From NCBI GenBank assembly GCA_029288515.1, contig JARIHB010000187.1, positions 1 to 5,490 on the forward strand: a DNA stretch of 5,490 bases, given 5' to 3'. The DNA is from Candidatus Saccharimonadota bacterium (GTDB lineage Bacteria > Patescibacteriota > Saccharimonadia > Saccharimonadales > UBA4665). The notes below the pieces were generated by a model. It had not been told where the DNA came from, searched no databases, and was given only the letters and a program-made list of their open reading frames with translations. How positions within the stretch are numbered: the stretch's first letter is position 1; the number at the start of each line of letters is the position of its first letter. The translations under genes and the position numbers were made by a program. Below, one piece after another: positions 1-5,447 of this stretch.

Positions 1-912
1 GGTGTTCAGGCCACCACCCTTGCCTGTGGAACCGCCGACAAACGGCGTGGCGACCGTTACTGTACCGCTGCCGCTGTTCAGTACTGAGGTAACGCCCATG
101 TTGTAGCCCTCGGTGCCGGCGCTTAATGTACTGTTGGAGCCGGGCGTGGTAGAGGCTATGCTCGCCCCGGTGCTGGAAGAGCTTAAACCGGTAGTTGCGT
201 CTTTAGCCCATACCATCCAACCGGTGCCGGCATTCGTGGTAACAGCTACGGTAGAGGGCGTGGGGCTGGTGCTAACGGAGCCAGTGCCTAGGCTGCCTAG
301 GTTGTCACTGGTGCCGGTAAGCGAGAATGTGAATGTCTGCGGTACGCTTGCCTGAACGCTGATGGAATCGGCGGTAAGACTCTGTGTGCTGAATGAGGCG
401 CTGTCAATTGTCGCCGGAACGTTGTCGCGGGTAGTGATAGTGCCGCTGTTACTACTGCTGGCCGACGACTTGACCGTTACGGCAGCCTGGTTAGTCCAGT
501 TAAAACAATACACGGTACTGGTGCTTGCTAAGTCGCCGCTGGGGAATGTAACCACCTGGCCGGTAACGTTTGTGGCGGTGTTGATGCCAGTCCAGGCGGC
601 AGCGCCACTCGGCCAGCTAAGGTTGGTGGTGTTGACGGTGAATGTGCCCGCTACGCCGAGCGTATAACCAGTGGGAAACGTTACCTGTACGGTTGCTTCG
701 GTGGCGGCAGTAGCTGGCTTAGCACATACCGTACCAGTAGTTTGCTGAGAGGTTTGCATGCGGTCGAAGCGTACTGTAGCCGTGCTGAGCGTACCGGCAT
801 GTGCCCTCCCCGGCTGCATGACAGCCACAACAGCTGCCAGAGCGACAACGGCGGAAACTGAGTAAAAACTCGCTTTCTTCGTAGTGAGCTTAAGAGATGT
901 GAGTGTCGGCAT
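1..912 (-). CDS. Secreted Ser/Thr/Gly-rich beta-type surface protein, 3' end outside the window
   Basis: Reading the minus strand from ATG at 912-910 gives 304 codons with no stop up to the window edge, so the C-terminus is missing. The N-terminus is a clear signal peptide: basic n-region (KLTTKK, about residues 8-13), hydrophobic core about 19-32, and an A-H-A cleavage site before Gly40. The mature part is rich in Thr, Ser, Gly, Ala and Val in alternating patterns typical of beta-sandwich proteins. It has two cysteines, Cys63 and Cys136, that could form a disulfide. Trp-containing stretches such as GWMVWAKD and a GTEGYNMGV motif occur in the later part. The start is supported by an AAGGGA Shine-Dalgarno 5 nt upstream. 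No enzyme motif is visible; a cell-surface or adhesin role is inferred. It lies 72 nt after the preceding surface-protein gene and seems to have its own promoter. Plus-strand open frames at 113-355 and 362-667 are shadows of it. Confidence 0.82.
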   Translation of the reverse strand, partial: MPTLTSLKLTTKKASFYSVSAVVALAAVVAVMQPGRAHAGTLSTATVRFDRMQTSQQTTGTVCAKPATAATEATVQVTFPTGYTLGVAGTFTVNTTNLSWPSGAAAWTGINTATNVTGQVVTFPSGDLASTSTVYCFNWTNQAAVTVKSSASSSNSGTITTRDNVPATIDSASFSTQSLTADSISVQASVPQTFTFSLTGTSDNLGSLGTGSVSTSPTPSTVAVTTNAGTGWMVWAKDATTGLSSSSTGASIASTTPGSNSTLSAGTEGYNMGVTSVLNSGSGTVTVATPFVGGSTGKGGGLNT

Positions 913-946
913 GAGGTTCCCTTCTAATGCTTATGCTTTGCACACT

Positions 947-975
947 AGTATGCGCAAGCCGGGCAGCAATTTCAA
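947..975 (-). promoter_or_regulatory. Predicted sigma70-type promoter for the 912-1 surface-protein gene
   Basis: On the minus strand TTGAAA (975-970, five of six to TTGACA) is followed after exactly 17 nt by CATACT (952-947, four of six to TATAAT). Transcription would begin near 940, leaving a leader of about 28 nt that contains the AAGGGA ribosome site. This would let the gene be expressed apart from the upstream LCP block. The region also contains an imperfect hairpin without a T-run, so I do not call a terminator there. Sequence-only prediction. Confidence 0.4.
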
Positions 976-984
976 GACTTAAAT

Positions 985-2013
985 CTAAAATAATAATGAA
1001 ATATTGAGAAGTACTGTGTCGCTATAGTTGGGCGCGGCCGGCACGATGTTATCGGCCTTGGCTAGCAGCCCGAACGTCAGACTGCCGTTAGTTACAGGTG
1101 AGCCAAAGCTCGCTATCTGCTGCCAGCCGGTGGTAAGCGCCCCAACGTTGTTACCCGATCCGTTAAAAGGGCTGGTTGAGACCATCGGGCCGCCGCTGGA
1201 CTGCGAGGTAGCGCTTATCTGTGCGCCGTAGCCTTTGGGCGCGCTGTCGAGGTCGGCTGTAGCCGACGGCAGCGTATAGCCGACAGTACCGCTCGTAAGG
1301 CCACCGTTTTGGCTGCGTACCAGTACCTGCCCGCCGTTTTCGGGGTTGGCAGTAATAGTAGCGGTGATAGCGCTGTCGGCAGCTGTAACGGCACCTGAGG
1401 GCAGGCTGCTGAACGTGCTGGTAAACGGCGGTGTGCTGGTAAGCGAGGTCGCCAGGCTGAAGGTAACACTGGGTATGCTGGTGCTGGCTGAGGCTGTAGG
1501 CCCGAAAGCGCTGCCGGTATGCACTCCTTGGAGTGCGGCAACCTTTACCTTATATGCGGTGTTGTTGGTCAGTCCGAGGATAAGGGTCCCGCCGGCTCCG
1601 CCCCAGGCGGCATATGATTGATAGTTGGCTACCGCAAAGTTCGTACCCACTGTTTGGTCGGATCGTACATATTTTGTAGTGGTGAAGTTGTCGTCGCTGA
1701 TAGCGATGGCAAATTTCGTATCGCTTGGTGCCCCTCCAGTGTTAATAACAATTTTTAGCCGGTCGTAGCTGTTGTCGGGGTTGGTGAAGGTTGGCGCCGG
1801 CGGAGCGCTCAGCGTTGATGAGGCCTGTACACCGGCCGGTAATGTATTTGAAGCGCTGCTTAATGAACCGTTTAGTGTGCCGGTCGTGCCATTCAGGTGG
1901 TAGTTAGAGCTGCTGCCGCTGCCCGCACCGCTGCCGAAATCAAAATTCTGTAACACGTAGTTCGAGCTGGTAGGCATAACTGCCAGTAAGGAAAATAGAA
2001 CAGCCCTCAGCAT
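985..2013 (-). CDS. Secreted surface protein with a fibronectin type III-like domain (342 aa)
   Basis: The protein has a very short hydrophobic N-terminus (residues 1-13, AVLFSLLAVM core), followed by Ser/Gly/Asn-rich sequence including SSNYVLQNFDF and SSNYHLNGTTGTL. Residues about 71-180 look like an FnIII-type beta sandwich: a PPAP entry, a TYR/LEU strand (SYDRLKIVI), a GLTNNTAYKVKV strand typical of the FnIII E-F region, and a Thr/Ser-rich exit. Residues about 181-342 form a second beta-rich domain ending in NYSDTVLLNISLLF, a pattern common at the ends of secreted bacterial beta domains. There is no cysteine, no LPXTG motif and no catalytic motif. ATG 2013 is the only good start: AGGAGG lies 4 nt upstream and an in-frame TAA lies a few codons further. 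It follows the LCP gene by 27 nt, so co-transcription is likely. An adhesive or surface-layer role is inferred, not shown. Confidence 0.85.
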   Translation of the reverse strand: MLRAVLFSLLAVMPTSSNYVLQNFDFGSGAGSGSSSNYHLNGTTGTLNGSLSSASNTLPAGVQASSTLSAPPAPTFTNPDNSYDRLKIVINTGGAPSDTKFAIAISDDNFTTTKYVRSDQTVGTNFAVANYQSYAAWGGAGGTLILGLTNNTAYKVKVAALQGVHTGSAFGPTASASTSIPSVTFSLATSLTSTPPFTSTFSSLPSGAVTAADSAITATITANPENGGQVLVRSQNGGLTSGTVGYTLPSATADLDSAPKGYGAQISATSQSSGGPMVSTSPFNGSGNNVGALTTGWQQIASFGSPVTNGSLTFGLLAKADNIVPAAPNYSDTVLLNISLLF

Positions 2014-2017
2014 AGTA

Positions 2018-2023
2018 CCTCCT
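2018..2023 (-). promoter_or_regulatory. Consensus ribosome binding site AGGAGG fixing the 2013 start
   Basis: The minus strand reads AGGAGG, then a 4-nt spacer, then ATG at 2013-2011. A full consensus Shine-Dalgarno in the 27-nt gap after the LCP stop argues for translation from an operon message. The spacer is shorter than the usual 5-9 nt. Confidence 0.7.
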
Positions 2024-2040
2024 ACTATACCACGCTTATG

Positions 2041-3270
2041 TTATTGATTGCTGGAGGAGTTTGTGGAATCGGTGGTCGCTGGCGGCGTGACCAGCTTATG
2101 GACGTACGCTTCTATTTCGCTGAAATCGTCCACGCCGAGCCGCGGGATAAGCGCACTTTGGCCCAAGCGCGTACGATAGCTGGCGAGCAGACTCTCACCG
2201 TCGACGTCGTTCAAGCCTACCGAACTGACGGAACGGTCCGGTATATTTTTGCCAATCTGGTACAGTCGCTTGGCATTGCCCAGGGTGAGGTCGGTCTTTA
2301 CATTGTCGCCGAACGAATCAAAGAGCTGTCCCAGCTTGATGGGATTAGCGAGCGTCCCGCTGGATATGACCTTACTCTTGAGCGCCACCAGTATGGCACG
2401 CTGGTTTTTGCCGCGGGTGAAGTCTCCTAAACCATATCCGTATGCGCCGTAAGCATTCCCGCGGGCACGGGCCAGACCCAGCGCCTGTATGCCGTTTATA
2501 TGACTGGTGCCGTTCGGCAGCCTTACAAGCGGTTTGTAGCCGTTGTTCAGGTCGGGACTGGGGTCGTACAAACCGCGCGGGTCGCTGCTGTCGATGGTAA
2601 CGTCGATGCCGTCTACGGCGTCGACTGCCTGCCGCACTGCGGCGTAGTCAACCAGCGCATAGTAGTGGATAGGCAGGCCCAAGTGTTCCGACACGGTTTT
2701 TTCCAGCAGCCCCATGCCGCCTGATGCGTATCCGGCTTCACTGAAATGATCGGCTTCGCCATCTTGGTAGGTTTCATTGATTTTGGCATAGCCGTTGCCG
2801 GGAATATCTACATATAGATCGCGCGGAATACTGAGCATAAAGGCTTTATTGTTTTTGGTATCGATGCTCACCACCATTATGGAGTCCGTGAGGTTGGCAC
2901 CTCCGTGGTTGGCGTCGTCGGCGGAATTGCCAGCGAGCAGTAGATTGACGCGGCCGTCGTCCTCGCCCTTTAACTTTTCCTGGCTGAAAATATCGGCCAG
3001 ACCGCCCCAGCCGAATATTTTCAGTTCATTGCGCAACACTTTCCACGCCACCCAGCCGCCGGTGACAATAGCCACGGTCAATATAATAATGGCGAACCAT
3101 TTCGCTATTTTTTTCCAGCGCTTCGGCTCAGGGGGAACGGTAGCAGTCTGGGGGCGCGTCCGGCTGCCGGCCGGGTGGTAGGCGTAGTTGGGCAATGAAC
3201 GGTTTAGGTCAAGCAAGTTGTCCGGTTCGCCGCTCCGGCGCTTGGGAGCCGTGGTCTTCTTGTGACGCAT
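2041..3270 (-). CDS. LytR-CpsA-Psr (LCP) family cell-wall glycopolymer transferase (409 aa)
   Basis: LCP proteins transfer undecaprenyl-linked glycopolymers (teichoic acid, capsule or similar) to peptidoglycan on the outer face of the membrane. Numbering from ATG 3270: residues 1-50 are a basic, Pro-rich cytoplasmic tail; 57-78 one transmembrane segment; about 105-300 the LCP domain. Seen motifs are VNLLLAGNSADD (108-119), LTDSIMVVSID (127-137, with Asp129 a likely metal ligand), SIPRDLYVDIP (147-157, with the conserved Arg150-Asp151), YAKINETY (161-168), VDGIDV (219-224) and ALGLARAR followed by DFTRGKNQRAIL (283-294), which holds the Arg residues expected to bind polyprenyl pyrophosphate. 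A Thr/Ser-rich tail closes the protein. The same frame is open to an ATG at 3363, but that start would overlap the divergent gene's start and has no ribosome site. The 3270 ATG sits 7 nt after a perfect TATAAT. The acceptor and donor polymer cannot be read from the sequence. Confidence 0.93.
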   Translation of the reverse strand: MRHKKTTAPKRRSGEPDNLLDLNRSLPNYAYHPAGSRTRPQTATVPPEPKRWKKIAKWFAIIILTVAIVTGGWVAWKVLRNELKIFGWGGLADIFSQEKLKGEDDGRVNLLLAGNSADDANHGGANLTDSIMVVSIDTKNNKAFMLSIPRDLYVDIPGNGYAKINETYQDGEADHFSEAGYASGGMGLLEKTVSEHLGLPIHYYALVDYAAVRQAVDAVDGIDVTIDSSDPRGLYDPSPDLNNGYKPLVRLPNGTSHINGIQALGLARARGNAYGAYGYGLGDFTRGKNQRAILVALKSKVISSGTLANPIKLGQLFDSFGDNVKTDLTLGNAKRLYQIGKNIPDRSVSSVGLNDVDGESLLASYRTRLGQSALIPRLGVDDFSEIEAYVHKLVTPPATTDSTNSSSNQ

Positions 3271-3277
3271 TAATTCT

Positions 3278-3283
3278 ATTATA
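3278..3283 (-). promoter_or_regulatory. -10 box TATAAT for the LCP gene, leaderless geometry
   Basis: The minus strand carries a perfect TATAAT whose last base (3278) is 7 nt before the ATG at 3270. Transcription would start at about 3271-3270, that is, at or one base before the start codon. No Shine-Dalgarno precedes the ATG (the spacer is AGAATTA). No good -35 hexamer is seen 16-18 nt upstream, which weakens the call. Confidence 0.5.
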
Positions 3284-3319
3284 CGTGCTTTCCTGAAAAT
3301 TTGCTTAGCGTATGATACT

Positions 3320-3348
3320 TTGACTTGTGCTGATCCCTGGCGTGTAAT
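3320..3348 (+). promoter_or_regulatory. Promoter of the GH25-like gene, predicted leaderless start
   Basis: TTGACT (3320-3325, five of six to consensus) and TGTAAT (3343-3348, five of six) are separated by exactly 17 nt. The predicted +1, 7 nt after the -10 box, is base 3355, the A of the ATG. The AGAGGT between the box and ATG abuts the start codon, too close to serve as an ordinary ribosome site. It runs back-to-back with the LCP promoter within an 84-nt intergenic region. Confidence 0.55.
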
Positions 3349-3354
3349 AGAGGT

Positions 3355-4116
3355 ATGAAACAACCGTACACCTATTGGCTTATAGCCCGGGGCTACCTTG
3401 TGCTGTTAATGCTGGCCGTGCTTCTGGGGTTTGTGGCCCGCGGCACCGCTGCTAACCGTACGCTGCCCTTGCCTTATCCGGCGGCCACGACAGGATATGA
3501 TGTATCATGGCCGAACTGTAGGGCGGTGCCGCCAACATCTGATGCTTGGGGCGTGGTGGGTGTCACCGGCGGGCTGGTGTTCAGCGAAAATCCATGCCTG
3601 CAGACCGAGGCGTCCTGGTTCCGTACGCCGACACTGTATGTGAACACCGGCTACGCCGGTATACAAAAAGCCCTCCGTTTTGCCCATTCGCCGCGTCGGT
3701 GCGCTTCTCAAGATGAGCAATGCCTCGCATATAATTATGGATATAATGCTGGGCTATACGCAACTGAGCAAGCATTCAGTCACCGGCTGTACAGTCGTAT
3801 GTGGTGGCTGGATGTGGAAACGGAAAACAGCTGGTCGGATGATCCTGAAGTAAACCGGCAAGCGCTGCGCGGAACCGCCGATGCTATACGGCACCAAACT
3901 GCCGGTGCGACGATCGGCTATTACTCCTATCCTGCCCAATGGGATCACATTACTGGCAGCTGGCGACCTGGTAATCCATCCTGGGTTGCTACTGGCACTG
4001 CCAGCCGCGAGGCCGCAGTTGAAGCCTGCTCGCAATCAGGCTTCACTGGCGGCCCGGTGTGGCTGGCTCAATATGTCCTTGCACTGGATCATGATTATTC
4101 GTGCCCAACCATCTAG
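3355..4116 (+). CDS. Secreted GH25-like (lysozyme-type TIM barrel) putative peptidoglycan hydrolase (253 aa)
   Basis: The N-terminus is an export signal: hydrophobic residues about 13-27 then a T-A-A site near 31-33. The mature domain starts with GYDVSWPNC (47-55), where Asp49 matches the first acidic residue of the GH25 DVS motif, and continues with WGVVGVTGG (65-73), TLYVNTGY (93-100), and WWLDVETENSW (150-160), whose Asp153-x-Glu155 matches the catalytic D-x-E of GH25 muramidases. Later strands are IGYYSYPAQW (187-196) and PSWVAT (208-213), and GPVWLAQY (233-240) near the end. Six cysteines (55, 81, 116, 123, 225, 250) in the mature part fit an exported disulfide-bonded protein. The whole layout resembles a family of GH25-like secreted proteins common in Actinobacteria, as I recall it. 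Cleavage of the glycan backbone of peptidoglycan is inferred from the fold. Neighbours are the divergent LCP gene and, tail-to-tail 11 nt away, the YtxH gene. Confidence 0.85.
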   Translation: MKQPYTYWLIARGYLVLLMLAVLLGFVARGTAANRTLPLPYPAATTGYDVSWPNCRAVPPTSDAWGVVGVTGGLVFSENPCLQTEASWFRTPTLYVNTGYAGIQKALRFAHSPRRCASQDEQCLAYNYGYNAGLYATEQAFSHRLYSRMWWLDVETENSWSDDPEVNRQALRGTADAIRHQTAGATIGYYSYPAQWDHITGSWRPGNPSWVATGTASREAAVEACSQSGFTGGPVWLAQYVLALDHDYSCPTI

Positions 4117-4127
4117 CACGGCCCACG

Positions 4128-4433
4128 TTATAGCTCGTTTTCGGTATTGACGCCACGCCGGCCGGCTTGGCGGACCTTCTCCTGAGCCTGTTCGGTAGCA
4201 TTTTTGCCTTTCTCCATGGTTTCTTCGGCTTTTTCTGCGGCCTTTTGTACGCCTTGCATCAGCCGTTCACGGCTCTTGTCGGCGTGGTCCATCATTTTAC
4301 TGCGGGTCTGTAGCGCCTTGTTCTTAAGGCGCTCGCGCGTCTCTTCACCGCCGCGCGGCGCCATCAAGATGCCCGCTGCTACGCCTGCGGCGGCGCCTGC
4401 GATAAATGCGAGTGCTGTATCTGATTTGGTCAT
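4128..4433 (-). CDS. YtxH-type small membrane protein with coiled-coil tail (101 aa)
   Basis: The protein begins MTKSDTALAFIAGAAAGVAAG. Residues about 7-24 form a Gly/Ala-rich membrane helix followed by LMAPRGGEETRERLK, the hallmark of YtxH-domain proteins (PF12732 as recalled), where the APKSG-like segment follows the helix. Residues about 30-90 are charged and Ala-rich (KAAEKAEETMEKGKNATEQA), predicted to be a long amphipathic helix or coiled coil. The family is often linked to general stress, but its biochemical role is unknown. The start at 4433 is fixed by AAAGGAG 6 nt upstream; the same frame stays open to 4592, but the 53 extra residues look non-coding. A TAGGAT element near 4470 is a possible -10 box without a proper -35. 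Confidence 0.88.
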   Translation of the reverse strand: MTKSDTALAFIAGAAAGVAAGILMAPRGGEETRERLKNKALQTRSKMMDHADKSRERLMQGVQKAAEKAEETMEKGKNATEQAQEKVRQAGRRGVNTENEL

Positions 4434-4542
4434 GCTGAACTCCTTTCGTCTGCTTATCATCAACTTTTCTATCCTAGAGGCGCCGGTGGATATTTGCTGT
4501 AAAAAAACGTACGCCCTGCAGTCCGGCAAGACGCTATCCAAC

Positions 4543-4615
4543 AGTGGTAGCACGGCCTGTGGGTAACTTAGCGCAGCACTTGCACGGCACATAACCCCGG
4601 CCTATACTAACCACT
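4543..4615. repeat. Nested inverted repeat, possible structured RNA
   Basis: AGTGGT (4543-4548) pairs with ACCACT (4610-4615); AG (4549-4550) can pair with CT (4607-4608) across a bulge; GGCC (4554-4557) pairs with GGCC (4599-4602); GGGT (4561-4564) pairs with ACCC (4594-4597). The arms stay in register, giving an elongated stem interrupted by small internal loops, capped by about 29 nt of less ordered sequence containing repeated GCAC units. Confidence 0.45.
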
Positions 4616-4620
4616 AGCAG

Positions 4621-4654
4621 CGTGAGTGCTGGCCGTAAGGTCTTCTTACTCACG
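4621..4654. repeat. Hairpin with GTAA (GNRA-type) tetraloop
   Basis: CGTGAGTG (4621-4628) pairs with TACTCACG (4647-4654) with one G-T wobble. After an internal loop (CT on one side, TTCT on the other), GGCC (4631-4634) pairs with GGTC (4639-4642) around GTAA (4635-4638). No T-run follows on either strand, so it is not an ordinary intrinsic terminator. It lies 5 nt after the nested repeat, so the two could belong to one RNA. Confidence 0.5.
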
Positions 4655-4793
4655 GGCTTATGTGATCTTTAACCAAGGGTGCACACATACTGGCCATACA
4701 TATGGAAACAGCGTCCCTGCAGCCTTTATCAAGCATTGTGATTGCAGCGAGAGCATCGGTGTGGAACGGTCATCCCCTGCTACTGCGACACTC

Positions 4794-4822
4794 TTACAAT
4801 CCGTTCGAATCGTACTTTTAAA
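4794..4822 (+). promoter_or_regulatory. Weak candidate promoter for the 89-aa gene
   Basis: TTACAA (4794-4799, four of six to consensus) and TTTAAA (4817-4822, four of six) lie 17 nt apart. Transcription would start near 4829, leaving a leader of about 22 nt with the TAGGAG ribosome site at 4837-4842. Both boxes are poor matches, so this is only a candidate. Confidence 0.25.
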
Positions 4823-4850
4823 ACATTACTAAGGTATAGGAGCTTGACCT

Positions 4851-5120
4851 ATGGGTAACCGAGTAACAATAAACAAAGAAGTCAATGTACCGGAGCTGTT
4901 TTTTCGCAGCCAGGGCGAAGTGCAAGGCGAACTGCGGAGCTATCCGCGCCGCATGGAGTTCGAAGGCCGCGATTACACTTTTATGGACGGCTTACGCTAC
5001 CTGGTCCATAAGGGTCAGCAGCTGATACAGGTATTCGACATGACCGACGGCAACCGCGACTACCGCCTGTGGTTTGACACCGCAGCCAAGTCCTGGACGC
5101 TCGTAGACATGACCCGCTAA
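4851..5120 (+). CDS. Small uncharacterised cytoplasmic protein (89 aa)
   Basis: I do not recognise the family. The gene is well supported: TAGGAG 8 nt upstream of the ATG, a TAA stop, and a strong terminator 15 nt later. The protein has no signal peptide, no membrane segment and no cysteine. It is charged, with alternating strands suggesting a small all-beta or alpha-plus-beta fold: VPELFFRS (13-20), RRMEFEGRDYTF (33-44), GLRYLVHK (47-54), QLIQVFDMTDGNRDYRLWFD (57-76), and SWTLVDMTR at the end. The run of aromatic and acidic residues in DYRLWFD followed by a SWTLV strand suggests an antiparallel hairpin. It stands alone between a divergent YtxH gene and a convergent lamin-tail gene, so context gives no function. 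Confidence 0.8.
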   Translation: MGNRVTINKEVNVPELFFRSQGEVQGELRSYPRRMEFEGRDYTFMDGLRYLVHKGQQLIQVFDMTDGNRDYRLWFDTAAKSWTLVDMTR

Positions 5121-5135
5121 CCTGCCGGTGACTTT

Positions 5136-5170
5136 AAAAAGCCCCTCGTACGAAGGGCTTTTTATTTTTT
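5136..5170. terminator. Intrinsic terminator, likely bidirectional
   Basis: AAAAAGCCC (5136-5144) pairs perfectly with GGGCTTTTT (5155-5163), with a TCGTACGA inner palindrome that can extend the stem. The plus-strand product ends in TTTTTATTTTTT, ideal for stopping the 89-aa gene. On the minus strand the same stem ends in TTTTT, placed about 45 nt after the stop of the lamin-tail gene, so it probably ends both converging transcripts. Confidence 0.9.
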
Positions 5171-5209
5171 ACTGCCGGGTTGGGCAACCTCTTTTCGGAG
5201 GCGATGTGA

Positions 5210-5447
5210 TCATAACGTGTCGCTAGTTTCCTGGAAGACGAACGTGTCGACGGTTGATGGTGTCTGGTTGGCCTCTTGCGGTGTATTCGTCGCACATACG
5301 CGGGGCGCTATCTTCCAGTCGGCAGCGGTATTGGTGTCCTGGCGCGGCGGCGCGCGGCGGATGGTCGTGCCCAGAGACAGCGCCGGCAAGGCCGGCGACT
5401 GCGAGGTGTCGCTGCCCCAGCTGACGCCATCCACAGTCACGCCATTC
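5210..5447 (-). CDS. C-terminal fragment of a lamin-tail-like domain protein (78 native residues)
   Basis: The minus-strand frame ends at TGA (5212-5210) and runs upstream into the adapter, so the N-terminus is lost. The first complete native codon is Asn at 5446-5444. The peptide reads NGVTVDGVSWGSDTS, then a Pro/Ala-rich bridge, then SLGTTIRRAPPRQDTNTAADWKIAP and NTPQEANQTP. This matches the end of lamin-tail (LTD) beta-sandwich domains: a V-D-x-V-x-W/Y-G strand, an S-L-x-R-x-P type strand, a D-T-D/N-x-A-A-D-W/F element, and a T-P-x-x-A-N terminator. Bacterial LTD proteins are usually exported, often attached to nuclease or metallo-beta-lactamase-fold enzymes; which partner was here cannot be told. 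The last residues, TVDTFVFQETSDTL, contain no sorting motif. Confidence 0.65.

Larger units (their letters stand above)
4434..4850. other. 417-nt intergenic region without a convincing gene, rich in inverted repeats
   Basis: This is the divergent space between the YtxH gene and the 89-aa gene. An open frame at 4626-4832 on the plus strand (68 codons, GTG start) has no ribosome site and no recognisable protein pattern, so I do not call it. I looked for tRNA, tmRNA, SRP RNA and RNase P signatures on both strands and saw none; a TTCGAAT near 4805 lacks the flanking T-stem. The region does hold a nested inverted repeat (4543-4615), a strong hairpin (4621-4654), and an A7 run (4501-4507) that reads T7 on the minus strand after a weak stem. 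It may hold a non-coding RNA or long 5' leaders of the two genes. Confidence 0.6.

Noticed and set aside
113..667. Two plus-strand open frames (113-355 and 362-667) as genes
   Set aside because: They are antisense shadows of the minus-strand signal-peptide-bearing surface protein, whose 304-codon frame is open throughout. Their Val/Leu-rich content mirrors its Thr/Ser codons.
931..955. Imperfect inverted repeat GCTTTGCAC/GTATGCGCAAGC as a terminator
   Set aside because: The stem has mismatches and no T-run on either strand, and it overlaps a better-supported promoter.
2024..2029. TATAGT on the minus strand, with TG one base before it, as a promoter for the 2013 gene
   Set aside because: Transcription would begin near 2017, leaving a 4-nt leader and cutting off the consensus AGGAGG. 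That ribosome site makes sense only on a longer message from the LCP gene, and no -35 box is present.
4800..4815. TTCGAAT as the T-loop of a tRNA
   Set aside because: The flanking five bases do not form a T-stem on either strand, and no acceptor stem, anticodon arm or CCA is found nearby.
4626..4832. 68-codon plus-strand frame in the intergenic gap
   Set aside because: GTG start inside a hairpin, no ribosome site, no recognisable protein character, and a composition like random sequence.
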